Shown here piece by piece: positions 30,245 through 42,489 of a DNA stretch of 64,000 nucleotides (position 1 is its first letter; every line of letters begins with the position of its first letter). The notes under the pieces were generated by a model that had not been told where the DNA came from, did no database searches, and saw only the letters and a program-made list of their open reading frames with translations. A program made the translations under genes and the position numbers. The DNA lies in NCBI GenBank assembly GCA_037127315.1, contig JBBBDQ010001451.1, forward strand, positions 1,577,001-1,641,000, given 5' to 3'. Source of the DNA: Ascarosepion bandense (lineage: Eukaryota > Mollusca > Cephalopoda > Sepiida > Sepiidae).

Positions 30245-32465
30245 AATAAAAGTGCTCATTTACAGACCTAGAGGGTATGTCGATCTCCAAGTTGATAACT
30301 GTGTCTCTGAGATTTCTCCCTGCGTGAAAGCTGGCATTAATGCCTTCATACCTACCAGGAAGTTTCGTCTCAAACCTCATTTATCCCCTGTTCGGCCGCC
30401 ATTGCCCACAGGAACCACTGCTTCCGACTATTTCGGAGACATTCATCTGAATACAATAGGCGCCTATTCACGTCTGCTCGTATTGAGTGCAAGAGAATCC
30501 TGAATGACACCAAGCGGTTGTTTGCTGAAAGAATCAGACAGGGCATAGCTGACGGCAAGTTGGGCTCCAAGGACTATTGGCAGTTATGTAAACCGGAGCT
30601 GAACAATAGCAAATCCTCTATCCCTCCCTAAATCAATGAATCCTCACAGCATCAGCGGACAAGGCCGAGTGCTTTGCTCGCAGATTGTCAATCAACTCCA
30701 CATTTGACTCATCTGGAGTACCCTCACCTGACTTCCTTATTAGAACTGAGGCTAAACTGACCGATTTACGCATTATCTCGACACTACTATCTCGAGTAAT
30801 ATCAAAACTTGACCCCCATAAGGCGAGCGGTGGTGATGGAATCCCGGCGATTGTCCTTAAGAAATGTGCCCCTGAACTCTCCTCTGTCTTCTCTAAACTC
30901 TATAACTACTGCCTTACTGCTTCCTGTTTTTCTGCATGATGGAAGTCCTCTTCCGACGTTCATGTTTTTAAGAACTCTGATGAACCTTCGGATCCATCCA
31001 TCTATCGCCCTATCAGACTTCTACCAATTTTCGGGAAAGTGTTCGAGGCCATTATTAATGCTGAAATAGTTCAACATCTTGCTGCCCATAAACCCTCCTC
31101 TGGCAGGCAGTATGGCTTCCGCTTTGCCAGTTCTACTACCGACATGCTAACGACCATTACGCAGTACATGTTCCAGGCCCTTGAGGAGTGCGCTGAGGCT
31201 CGTGCAGTTGCTCTGGACATCTCCAAGGCTTTTGACAGGGTTTGGCACGCTGGCCTTCTATGCAAGCTACGGGGTTACGGTATTACCTGACGACTGCTTG
31301 ATCTGATCCAATCTTTTCTAAATAACCGCATAATGAAGGTCGATTGAATGGACATGCCGCCACATCCTACTGTACAAACGCTGGTGTCCTTAGGGCTCTA
31401 TCTTAGGCGTGACGCTCTTTTTATTTTCTCTAAATGATCTCCCAGACGAGATCAAGTGCCAAGTAGGCAACTACGCAGATGACACCACAATTTACTCCCG
31501 CATCAGTAAGAAATCCGGCCTGGCGGAAAAACGTAATATCGCTGCTGATCTTGAGAGGGAACTACATTCTGTGGTGAATTGGGGTTAGAAGCGGTTTGTA
31601 AATTTCAGTGCATCTAAGACCAAGCTGCTGTCTGTCAATCATCACAGGCAACATCTCCTGCATCCCATAAGCATGGACCAAACGAGTCTCCCTGAGAGCA
31701 ATAGACAGCGCCTTCTCGTCCTTACTCTCTCTTCCGATCACGAGTGGAATCACTACATTGAGTCAATAGCTAAATCGGGTCAGGATGTTTTTCCCGCCTA
31801 AATCCATCCTGCATAAATACAAATCAACCATTCGTCCGTACATGGAGTACTGCTGCCATATATTGTCAGGCGCCCCTACTCAGTGTTCTTGACAGACTCC
31901 AAAGGAGAATCAGTAATGTGATAAGGTACTGACTTGGCAGCTCGACTCCAGCCACTTCCCCAACCGACGGGATGTGGCTTCCCTTTCTCTATTCTATACA
32001 TACTTTCATGGCTTCTGCTCCAACGAACTTAAGTTACTGGTGCCTCTGCAACAGGTGTTTACTCGTCCAACCAGACTGTCAACTGGGTCTCACCAATTCA
32101 CAGTTAGATCAACCAAATGCAGACGGTAATTCTACTCCTGTAGCTTCTTTTCTCGCCACTCCCGCCTGTGGAGCTCGTATCCATATTCTTGCTTTCCTGA
32201 CGCCTCCAGGAATTTAAATGCAACGTCAATACTTACCTCTTAAACACTTGACTCCAGTTCTTTCTATACCACCCTGTATAGCCTTTCCTTTCTCTCCACC
32301 TTTGCAACTGTCATCACACCTGTATTCCCACCTTTCTCTTGCTCCTTTCTAACTGGTTTCGTTTTTCTCTTTACTCTCCTCCTATCTAATCCTTTTACGT
32401 TTATGTAGCCCCCTGGACATCAGTGGTGTTACCGCCTTGCTCGGGGTGATACGATTAAAAGAAAA
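30245..32465 (+). pseudogene. LINE reverse transcriptase relic, longest in window
   Basis: A jockey/CR1-like RT in pieces across frames. In order: linker FIPTRKFRLKPHLSP (30340), SKLDPHKASGGDGIPAIVLK (30800-30860), YRPIRLLPIFGKVFEAIIN (31000-31060), QYGFR, ALDISKAFDRVWHAGLL (31210-31260, containing the first catalytic Asp), LNDLPDEIKCQVGNYADDTT (31430-31490, catalytic YADD), thumb, then PNADGN.. and LAFLTPPG near 32200. The 3' UTR ends CATCAGTGGTGTTACC..CTCGGGGTGATACGATTAA at ~32457. It has multiple shifts and a TGA after GYGIT. The endonuclease is missing. Confidence 0.85.
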
Positions 32466-32469
32466 TGTA

Positions 32470-32970
32470 AATATATAAGCCAATACTGATATTAACACCG
32501 CATAGCAAACTGCTTTACAACAAGTGCTTTAATGACAGAGGATACGGCTTTGAGGGATTTTGTTTGAAATTATAAAATATATCTCTGTATATAAAAAAAC
32601 AACGTTATTTCTTCAAAGCCTACCACACGTATATGCCCAAGATGTTTATCATAACCTCTTTCATTTACTCACTCTTCATAACAATTGCTCCTTAGGTTAT
32701 TATTCAGTATGATAAAAATGTTACGGGTAGAGGTGAACTGTTGAGACTATATTCCGAGGAATAGGATCTCAGCATATGACACACTTGTTCCTCAGATCGA
32801 ACTAATTGTTTTTGTCTTTTTAATTTTCTATTCGATTTGTCGTTTCCGATAATTTTCTTTCATTCTTCAGCTTGATCTTGTCCATATCTTTAAATTTGTG
32901 TTTTAGAAGAAAACAGAACCTTTATTTAGAAGTAACAAAAATATAAAGCATGGGTTTCCTTAAAAATTCT
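32470..32970. other. No gene seen
   Basis: Unassigned sequence between two LINE-derived relics. Confidence 0.4.
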
Positions 32971-32976
32971 AACAGA

Positions 32977-33990
32977 TCAATTCAGGAATAGGGTTCTGAG
33001 AGATATTTTAGGGGAGTAAGGGACGCTCCTAGCTTTGCTGACGTAAGTCTGTCTCACAGGTCTCTCTGGTGATACAGAGATAGAGGCCGACCTTGCTGGT
33101 ACTTCCGCCTCCCCTGCCCGACTTCTCCGGATCGCCTTCTCTGGTTTGCCTCTCACATCGTCCTCCTCTCTTCTTTTTAAAGAGGAAGACCGGGGCGCTG
33201 GCATATCTACTTCCATCTACTGCTCCTTCTGCTTCTTTGGTTCTGCTTGTTGCGGCTGCATCTTAGGGGATTTTTCCCTTTCTTATTTTCCTCTTGCGAG
33301 ACATCTTGCTGTGCCTTATGTGTTTTTGCTTGTGGCCAAGGTGTTTTCGCCTTCGGGCTCTTCCGCCCTGGTACCTACCACTCTCCATCTGACTTGGCCC
33401 CTCTTAGGTTTGACTTCTTTTGGCTTGGTGTTGCTGGAGTTTGGGTCTGTTGGGACGTTGGGGCCGGATTTTTCTTTGGGCAGGCCTTTTGTAAAGTGGC
33501 GTAACTCGCTGCAGACCCAACAACCACGTAGATGGACCTTACTTTGCACCTGAGTATGGTGGGTATTTCGCCAAACTCCTAACGGGAGACTGTTACTTGC
33601 ACTGTGATGTCTCCTGTAGCGAAGCCGGCCTTGCTTCTCACTGTTACCACCTTCGCTACTTTCCCATATTGGGCAAAAAAGGCACCCACATGGTCCTCCG
33701 AAATATCCATGGGCACTCCATGCAAAGTGACGCGGATTTTTCGGGTGCCCATATACTCAGTTTGGAGGCGAGGAATTAAGTGCAGCTAGCGTCAAAAACC
33801 ACAAAACTGTGCGTTTCACAAAACTTAAAAACACACTCACCGGTGTGCAAACTCTCAGTTTTCATTCCGGCAAAGCATACGCTTATGCAAATGCGTACGG
33901 GCCTCGCTCTCACTCTGGTCGCGCACGTGCACTGCCATTTTTGTGTCCGCTGCCATGATGTCTGCCTCGTCAAATGTTCACTCGTACATT
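32977..33990 (-). pseudogene. LINE ORF1 relic with RRM-like block and zinc knuckle
   Basis: Minus-strand translation near 33740-33570 gives TRKIRVTLHGVPMDISEDHV, GAFFAQYGKVAKVVTVRSKA and GFATGDITVQVTVSR, a stop, then EFGEIPTILRCK. Further on is CWVCSELRHFTKGLPK, a zinc-knuckle remnant whose last Cys is lost, then a Lys/Pro/Ser-rich tail. This organisation is typical of ORF1 proteins of non-LTR elements. GC content is higher than the surroundings. Confidence 0.65.
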
Positions 33991-34059
33991 TGCTACACAT
34001 TAAAATAGGAACCTCTACAAAATCACTGAAAAAACAGCAGAGTATGAAGGAAAAAGGCT

Positions 34060-35830
34060 GAAACTAAATAAAAACAAAATTTTATCGGCAAAATGTTTAT
34101 ATTATCATTAAGAGGATAGATCAAAGCATTTTTAATTATTTTTTATTTTTTTTAATTATTTCTAACACGTTCGAAATTTTTGTAGAAATTCTTTTTTTTT
34201 CTTATGTCAGTGCGAGACCTAAATTGACGCAACGTTTATTAAGTAAAGAAAAAAAACGTAATATTGCACAATGCACTTTTTTAACCGTGAAAGACACATT
34301 AATTTGGAAATTCTCGCAAAAATCAAATAATGGTCGGGTTTTGATGAAAATTTTAGGACTTATTTATACTTGACTGAAATCAATTTTGAAATAATTATTT
34401 TGTATAAAATATTGGTAAAAATATTTTTTTTACATGTTACCCCGCACCACCAATTAATTTCCAGAAATGCTTTAAAATTCGACAACGGGCAGCAATAAGC
34501 CTAATATAATTAAATTCAGGAGTCATTGGGGAATGCTAAGCAAGAGTTTTTTTCTCCAATAGTCCCCGACTTTCTAAAAGATAGGTCCGAATTGCGAAAA
34601 ATGCAATAACTATGCCAATCTTTATGTGAATAAACTTCTGATTGCTTTTATGAACAATATAAATTAAGCATATCATAGTCTGAAAAGAAAAAAAAAATCA
34701 ATGAATACTTAATTTTTACAAGAATTATTTTCATTTTAATTTTTTAATTATATATAAAATTATATATAAAATGTTTCAAAATTATTATTAAATTTCTCCC
34801 TATATTGGGCCGGCTATGGTATGTAATTAATGCATGAAGACCACAATTACTAATCGAAAATTTGAAAGCTTATTACAAATTATTGACCCCGTCAATTTTT
34901 AAAATAATTAAAACATTTTAATTGTGCGCATTTTGGTTGAACCGTATCATTATTTGTACAGGTGGCTGTACGTGATATTTATCATTAAAAGATAACGTGA
35001 TTCAAGGGTTTTCTTCCCTTACATAAAAAATTACATTCGTATATTTTTGTCGCCTTTCACCTCCCTACTTTAGCCTTCTTGACAGCTTCCGGTTGTCATT
35101 AAAGTTGTCATCACTTGAGATAAGAACTGATACTCGGACTACCGTAACGATAATTTTTTTTACCGAATATTTCAGACAGTAAGCAAGTACAACAGTTCGA
35201 AATCAGATAAAGGTAAGTTTTGATTTTAAAAAAAACGACGTATATCTTATTTTTGCCAGATTTTTAAAAAAATGTGGCTACTCTTTACGTAAATGTGTCG
35301 ATCAATCAAAACAATGGCGTTACGTTTAAGTTCTTTTTTTAATCTGAAATATTTTAGATTCTAATCAATATAATTTCGGTTTAAAATACGCCAGTGTATT
35401 TTGTTTACTGGAATTACTAAATTTAATCTCTTGACTTTCAATTAAAGCTAATTTTAAAGCTAATATATAACTTATTTATTTAAAAATTTCATTTCAAAAT
35501 CAGGTATCGAAAATTTATACAGAAAAGTGGAGATACCTACATTAAAACAATTTTTAAATAAATTATCTACTCAAAAGGGAACAATTAGAAGGGTAACAGA
35601 AAGTATCACTACAAATTTTGAAGTTGAATGATGATAACAGGAAATGTTTTACACTCCAATTTTAAACTGACTTCGGTACCTTTCGTAAATTAACAAAAAA
35701 TATTTCCAATTTAATAAAAGTCTTTAAGAAAAATATGTACATCAGAGATATGCAGTCTTTGTATTAAAACGTCTTTCCAAGACCATATGCTTTTTAGCGC
35801 CCTATCTTTTAGGCTTACTAAAAATAATAA
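34060..35830. other. AT-rich, no gene seen
   Basis: About 1.8 kb without repeats or frames I can name. Confidence 0.4.
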
Positions 35831-35837
35831 TGTTTTC

Positions 35838-36125
35838 CGTGAATATCGACTCGGAAAGACCCAATCGGGGAGCCGGTTTAGGATCCCAATTGAATTCCTC
35901 GCATTCACTTACGCGCAAATACGCTTTCAAAATGTATAAATCCGCCTATTTCCTCTAGTTATGTGTTAAAACATAGGACAGATTGGATTAATTAGCCTTC
36001 TGGTAACCAGCATATAGCAATGACAAACTACTGCGGGATAATCATCTGCACAGACAATCATGTCTCTTTAGAGACATGATCACCCAAAGCGTGTATCCCG
36101 TATGGCACTTCACTGACTGACTGAG
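35838..36125 (+). mobile_element. tRNA-derived SINE, diverged
   Basis: Decayed box B (CCGGTTTAGGATCCCAA) with an intact body. The hairpin is present with a shortened loop (GTCTCTTTAGAGAC). The end is CACTTCACTGACTGACTGA. Confidence 0.8.
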
Positions 36126-36561
36126 AAATAATGAACTTGATTCAAATTTGATTTCAGATTGTTCACCCGATCAGGGTTATTTTTTTAAATTCTAATACTA
36201 GTGGCTCATTTGAATGTTTAACCTATTCGGAATGCAAGTAACTTTATTTTACAATCGAACAAGTGGCCGAAAATTTTGGTAAATGAAACAAAACAAAATA
36301 TTTATTATAATATTAAGTTGAGGCATAAGTAGCTTTACTTTCAGGGATCAATTGTAACTTTTGATGATAGGAACTAATAAAAGAGAACGGAAATTATTTA
36401 TGACTCAACCTAATATCAAATACTGAAAATACGTCATCTTCGAATCTCTAAAACGATTCCTGAACTCCTAAGAAGTTCTTGTCATATAAGAGTGAACAAA
36501 AAAAAAAAAAAACAAAAAAACAAAACAAATTTAAATTTAATAATAACATTAGGTTGAGGTA

Positions 36562-36895
36562 TAAGTAGGCAACCGTAACTTCTACTCTAACACTTTCTTT
36601 CCTCGCACTTCCCGACTGTGGAATTCTCTTCCACACGATTCCTTCCCTGACGGCTACAATCTCCAGGAGTTTAAATGTAAGGTCAATAGACACCTCCTAA
36701 CACACTAATCTGCTCCCATTCTATCAAACACTCTTCCCATCTGCCCAACCCTCATCCTCGGTATCCTTACTCATCTGTCACCTTCCTCCTGACATTCCCC
36801 ATGTCTAACCACTCCTTCTCTTTACCTTCCCCTATGTAGCCCCATGCGCAATAGTGACAGTGGAATGCCTTGCTTGGGGTGAGATGATTAAAAAA
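36562..36895 (+). mobile_element. LINE 3' end
   Basis: C-terminus with FPDGYNLQEFKCKVNRHLL and a stop. The 3' UTR ends CCCCATGCGCAATAGTGACAG..TTGGGGTGAGATGATTAA followed by A8. Same subfamily as 187-764. Confidence 0.8.
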
Positions 36896-36935
36896 AAATG
36901 ATTATATTAAAAAATCTATACTGTTATAATGCAAC

Positions 36936-36997
36936 TATAAAGTGGGGGACCAAGTCTGCATTACAATCAATATATAAACTGATCCCTCACTTTATGA
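36936..36997. repeat. Stand-alone ~60-bp fold-back
   Basis: TATAAAGTGGGGGACCAAGT and AACTGATCCCTCACTTTATG form an imperfect inverted repeat around ~20 nt. It is the same module found inside the SINE dimers. Confidence 0.65.
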
Positions 36998-37014
36998 CCA
37001 CAGTCATCCTTCTC

Positions 37015-37135
37015 TTAGCCACTTCCTGACACTCCCTATAATCTGTTACTCTTTCTCATCACTTTTCCCTATGTAACACGCAGCGCAATAGTGGCAGTGG
37101 AATGCCTTGCTTGGGGTGAGATGATTAAAAAAAAA
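37015..37135 (+). mobile_element. LINE 3' tail only
   Basis: CTTCCTGACACTCCC.. then GCGCAATAGTGGCAGTGG..TTGGGGTGAGATGATTAA and A11. It is a very short 5'-truncated insertion. Confidence 0.75.
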
Positions 37136-37329
37136 AAGGTTCCGTTTCAGGAATCAATTGTAACTTTTGATAAAAAGAGCTAATAAATAAAAAGGGAAAT
37201 TATTTATGACTCAACCCAATATCAAATACTGAAAATACGTCATCGTCCAATCTCTAAAACAATTCCAGAACTCCTAAGAAATTCTTGTCATATAACAGTG
37301 AACAAAACAAAACAATATATTTAATATAA

Positions 37330-38072
37330 CATTGAATCCATAACAAAATCTACTGCTAAGAAGGTTGGGTCACTATGTCGATCCAGGAAGTTTTTTCCGC
37401 CTGAATCCATCCTGCATATATACATACAAGTCAACCATCCGTCCGTGCATGGAGTACTGCTGCCATTTATGGCCAGGTGCCTCTGCCGTTCTCCACAGTG
37501 TTCTTGACAGGCTCCAAAGGAGAGTCTGCAATGTGATAGGTACTAATCTGGCGGCTTGACAGCAGCCACTTCCCCACCGTCGAAACGTGGCCTCCCCTTG
37601 TCTGTTCTATAAATACTTTCATGGCTTCTGCTCGGACGAACTTAGTCACTGGTGCCTCCTCAACAGGTGTTTACTCGTGCAACCAGACTGACAACTGGGT
37701 CCCACCCATTCACAGTTAGGTTAGCCAAATGCAGACGACAATTCTACTCCTGCAGCTTCTTCTCTCGCACTTCCCGCCTGTGGAACTCGCTCCCATATTC
37801 TTGCTTTCCTGACGGCTACAACCTCCAGAAATTTAAATGCAATGTCAATACCCATCTTTTAACCACTGGACTCTAGCTCTCTCCCCACCACCGTATATCC
37901 TTCCATTTCTCTCCACCTATGTATCTGTCATCGCACCTGCATTCTCAGCTTTCTATTGCTCCTTTCTAGCTTGTTTATACTCCTCACACTTTTCTAAGTA
38001 ATCTTTTTACAGTTATGTAGCCCCCCGCTCATCAGTGGCATTTCTGCATTGGTCGGGGTGAAATGATTGAAA
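37330..38072 (+). mobile_element. LINE C-terminal third
   Basis: Reads KFFPPESILHIYTYKSTIRP, CMEYCCHLWPGA, VLDRLQRRVCNVIG and, after a shift, FTRATRLTTGSHPFTVRLAK, SRTSRLWNSLP and FPDGYNLQKFKCNVN with a stop. The 3' tail ends CTCATCAGTGGCA..GGTCGGGGTGAAATGATTGA. Confidence 0.8.
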
Positions 38073-38274
38073 AAAATATTACGTTGAGGCATAAGTAGTT
38101 TCCGTTTCAGAAATCAATTGTAACTTTTGATGTCAAGAGCTAATAAAAGGTTACGGAAATTATTTATGTCTCAAGCCAATATCAGATACTAAAAATACGT
38201 CATCTTTGAATCTTTAAAACGATTCCTGAACTCCTAAAAATTCTTGTCATATAACGGTTTTGTGACACAGTTAT

Positions 38275-39850
38275 AGATCTAGAAAAATTAAAATTTAAAT
38301 ATTGTCTTTAAGCGTAGAACATTCCATTACCCACATTGAAACAGACATTTGTTTTCATATAAAGAGCAAATCAAAAATGAAATTTAATTAATGCAGACGA
38401 CTAATTGAAAAGGAAATTAAAAAAAACATCATATTTGATTTGTTTTTGTTCGTCATTCTTCAGAGCTTGATCAAGAGTTTAAAAATGTGTACAGCGCAAT
38501 AAAATAGTGGAAAATGATTTTAATGGTAGACCATTATATGATATATAAACATGTTACAGGAACATTATATTTATCATTATTAGATTTTGCCAAATTTAGT
38601 TTCTTGTCGCTTAATTTTCGTTTTTTTAATCGAGCTTTGAGTTGTCAGGAATGAAAATCAATTAAAATGTGTGTTTTACGAATTGTGAGGAAATAAATGC
38701 AATTAACTTTTGCCTTTTTTTACTCTCCTCGCTCTGCCACCTGCGGAAATTTTAAAACCTCTATTTCCCCACCCCCTTGTTGCTCCTTCTTTTTAAAAAA
38801 TACGTGTTAACTTTTAGATTTTTTCTTTTCTAGGCTAACTGCTTAAAAGTTAACCTAAAAAACTTCAAAATGAATAAAGATTATATGATTTTTTACGCAG
38901 CCGCTTTGAGCAGTTATTTTTCGTAAATTAACAGAAAGAATATTTCCAAAGTTAGAAATGTCCTAAAGAGAAAACCATAACAAATATGTGGTGTCATTCA
39001 AATGAGTATAAAGCATGATTTTCTGTTCAAAACTTCGAATATCTGTTCGCCCGCGTGGTTTTTTATTCAATCGAATCAAAGCGATGAATTCTCTTTTTCT
39101 CTTTCTCTGGAACTTAATGACGCATTTTCATGACAGATCTAAGTCAACCGTCGAAAAGCAGACGCATACACTAACGCCATTTTCCTTGGCCCACGGCAGG
39201 GCGGAAAACTCTTCTGCGTGACAACTTTTATCATTTTGCATTAAAGACAGTCGGATACGAAAACTTCCCCTAAAGGTTCTCCACTAAAAGACATTGATGT
39301 TTAACGCACGCCATCTTGGAATAAGCTGATGACGTCAATACGCTTTATTTATCACAGCTTTCCTTGGATTTTATTTGAAATATTTTTGATCAATATAATT
39401 TTTTTTGTCTGTGTGTCCCTGATATCTTTTGTCCTTATTTTCCTGGATTTAGATCGTCAGTTTCAAAAAAACTTTATTTTGGCTCTTTCTGCGTTAATAT
39501 GAATTCCTTGCGAATTGTATCGTCTGCTCTACCTTTTTACTTATTATAAAATGTCTCCAAGCAAAAAAGAATTTATCCACTAAATTTATATCTGTAAAAC
39601 TCGATTTACTATTCCTTCTCCTTTTATTTTCAAACATTAATTTGTTCTGTCTATATTTATTAAACTTATTTTTTATTTTTTTTGTTTGTTTCTATCTCTT
39701 TTCTTGCAATATGTTTCTCTTCCTTGACTATAATGAACATTTTTGTAGGGTCATTTTTTTCAGTTTTTTCTTTTCTCTTGCTTTCCTTTTTTGACTTTGT
39801 GACGTTGTGCATCATGGGAAATGGTCAAAACGAAAAACTAAAAAAAAAAG
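38275..39850. other. No gene seen
   Basis: AT-rich unassigned sequence. Open frames at 39015-39221 and 39682-39927 lack any family signature. Confidence 0.4.
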
Positions 39851-39856
39851 CTAATC

Positions 39857-40034
39857 ATTTTAGCCCACTTGTAGACATTTTTTGGCTGAAACATGTGGCA
39901 CCATACACAGTTGACATTCTCCTCTGAATTTCAACTGATTTGCACCCTTCATCAACTAAAAACGTGATAACTGACCTCTATTCAATCCTGGAGTATGCAT
40001 CTTGGTCAGCCATCTTTGTTAATTTCCAAAATAC
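39857..40034 (-). pseudogene. Mariner transposase N-terminal relic, copy 1
   Basis: Minus strand begins ATGGCTGACCAAGATGCATA and reads MADQDAYSRI.., RSVITFLVDEG and VNCVWCHMFQ-type drifted sequence: the N-terminal helix-turn-helix of a mariner-type transposase. Almost identical to 41306-41485. Confidence 0.65.
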
Positions 40035-40394
40035 TGATATGGACAGAGCTTGATATGTCTCCACGTTTATTTAATATTTGATACCTTTAAAATCCAGAGA
40101 GATTTAACATCTAAAAGTATCACTGAAAGCGCTCAGATAAATAAAATTTTCAAAGAATTTTTATATAATTTATTTACTAAAAAAAAAATAAAACAATTAT
40201 AAGATCACATAGAAAATGATATAAAAAACTTAACTACAGCAATAGATATATAATTATTAACTAGTGATTGGTCAGAATTAAATTAGACCTGTGTCCAGTT
40301 GTAATAGAAAGTACTCAATACATATATAATATGTAGCTCTTAAGTATTTCCCGTTTGGAACTCAGTCGATTACGGGATAAAAGAAAATTCTCCG

Positions 40395-40515
40395 AAAGCT
40401 TAGAACCAATCCAATAAAGAATTATCCAAATGTTGGAGAATTTTTGTCTTTATTTTCACCTGAAATTAAAGCGAAAATACGTTGTTTCGAACGGCTCATG
40501 ATTAAACATAAGAGA
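40395..40515 (+). repeat. Coding-like dispersed segment, copy 2
   Basis: Counterpart of 15685-15815, reading NYPNVGEFLSLFSPEIKAK in frame. Confidence 0.5.
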
Positions 40516-40552
40516 CATTCATTGTCTATTATATTTAACAGTACATGTTTAG

Positions 40553-40594
40553 TATATATATATATATATATATTCTTTGAAAATGACAGAAGTG

Positions 40595-40640
<46 letters not shown>
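40553..40640. repeat. Two (AT)n microsatellites
   Basis: AT runs at 40553-40572 and 40594-40639. Confidence 0.9.
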
Positions 40641-40642
<2 letters not shown>

Positions 40643-41260
40643 GTATGGCTATGGTATATTTCGAACATGCAAAATAAAGATTATTCTTGATAATGGCTAA
40701 AAATGATTACAAAACATTCGGGCAATTCTTTTATAATATGAGTACAGAAAAAAAGAAGCAAACATAAGAATGCATGAAAAATCTTAATGATATTACCCTG
40801 TCTGTTATTTAAAGAAAAACCTGAATAAAAGAATTAGTGTTGCACAAATACCCAACATGTCGAGTCTTTCAGATTAGAACACTCTCAGGACATTTATTTT
40901 TTAGTGAAACTTTTCACCACTGGCAGCTAAAAATTAGGATCAGATGTAAAAACCTGAACAAAATGAAGTACCATGACGTTTAAAGTGTAAAGTGTCGCTT
41001 GTTGCATTGATCATATATATTCTTTTTTGAGGATTCTAAATGATTATTATAATATACATTTAATCACACACACACAAATCCTTAAAAAAAAATTATAAAG
41101 ATTTTTTAACAAATTCAGAAAGTTATTTAAATCATTCTTTTTTAAAAGATCTCTGAAAAATCTTGTTAAATTGAAACGTAAGATCCAAGACGTTATTTTC
41201 CTACCTGTTCTTTACTTATTCTATTCATCATATACCTATATATAAAGTAGATTTGACCCT
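40641..41260. other. No gene seen
   Basis: AT-rich unassigned sequence. Confidence 0.4.
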
Positions 41261-41262
41261 GC

Positions 41263-41600
41263 CAATCGCTCACAGCACTTTTGACTTCATCGTCACTTTC
41301 AAAATACATTTTAGCCCACTTGTAGACATTTTTTGGCTGAAACATGTGGCACCATACACAGTTGACATTCTCCTATGAATTTCAACTGGTTTGCACCCTT
41401 CATCAACTAAAAACGTGATAACTGACCTCTATTCAATTCTGGAGTATGCATCTTGGTCAGCCATCTTTGTTAATTTCCAAAACACTGAATGTTTTTTTTT
41501 AATCTGCAAAAAAAAAAATCTTTTTGGAAAAAAGTAAAGGAAAAAATTTAAAAAAGTAAGCTTCTATCTGTATTAAAAGTCCTTATACAGAAAAATCACC
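41263..41600 (-). mobile_element. Internally deleted mariner
   Basis: Minus strand: a terminal block AAGGACTTTTAATACAGATA (near 41590), a 5' leader, an N-terminal helix-turn-helix frame (as at 39857), then a jump to ESDDEVKSAVSDW, which belongs near the transposase C-terminus. The catalytic domain is missing between them. Confidence 0.65.
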
Positions 41601-41629
41601 TTATTTATTGAATGACCTACGTACTTGGA

Positions 41630-42140
41630 GTGCTTCAACCAAGTCAGCTCACGGTTGCCTAGTAATTTCGATTTGAGTCGTTTCAAAATGTATTTTTATA
41701 TATGCCCCAATTTTAAGGCAGATGAATTTGCTTACGTAGTTAGACTTCTACAACGCAATATAGGTCATGGTTGGATGCTATATTCTAAATAAGTTCTTTG
41801 AAATATATTTTTTCAAAATGACACCATGTAAGGCAGATTCATTTACTATTGCACACGCCCTGCCACAACCCAAGTTATCTTATCGTTTGCTGTTAACTTT
41901 CGTTAGAGTCTCTTGAAAAATTCTTATTAAATATAACTCCATGTACGTCAGATGCTATTGCCGTTGAATTCAAACTAATACAATCCAATTTAGCTCGTGG
42001 TTAGCTAGTAACCTGCATTTGAAGCCTTTCAGTAATTATTTTTATATATGACCCCATGTAAGGCAGATTCATTTGAGATTGTACTCTGCTAAAAATCACG
42101 TTAGCAGTTTGTTTACCAGTTACGTCTATAAGGCATTTCA
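41630..42140 (+). repeat. ~118-bp degenerate tandem repeat, four units
   Basis: A TTTTTATATATGACCCCATG..AAGGCAGATTCATTTG-type core recurs near 41692, 41815, 41925 and 42045. Flanking GGTTAGCTAGTAA-like and TTTGAGTC.TTTCA blocks also recur. Confidence 0.65.
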
Positions 42141-42489
42141 AAAGTTTTTTTTTAAATAATTTTCATCATGACTTCGATCATGAATCCCGGGTTTGGATCA
42201 CATAATTTTTGACTGGTCAGTAAGGTTACTCTTGACATTATCTGCCTAGTGGTGATTTAAAAGCGGTTGGTACATTTGGAAAATGCTTGAAAGTTGTTCC
42301 TTCGTTTAACCCAAACCATGTAAGTTAAATTAGGTTAACGACTTTTTAACAGTTGTTTATTGCTGTCCTAGTACGAAGTCGTAATTAATTGTGTCTGAAA
42401 GTTTGAGTGTCCTAGTTTTGTCCAATTATTGTCCACATTATATGATAGGATACCTCTTTGATTCTGTAACTTAAGTTTGCTCATCATAC

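Larger units (their letters stand above)
36300..38270 (+). repeat. Three-fold ~185-bp repeat interleaved with LINE tails
   Basis: 36308-36500, 37137-37320 and 38078-38270 are copies of one unit (CAATTGTAACTTTTGATG.., GGAAATTATTTATG.CTCAA, AAAATACGTCATC, TTCTTGTCATATAA). LINE 3' ends sit between them. The unit has no coding content I recognise. Confidence 0.8.
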
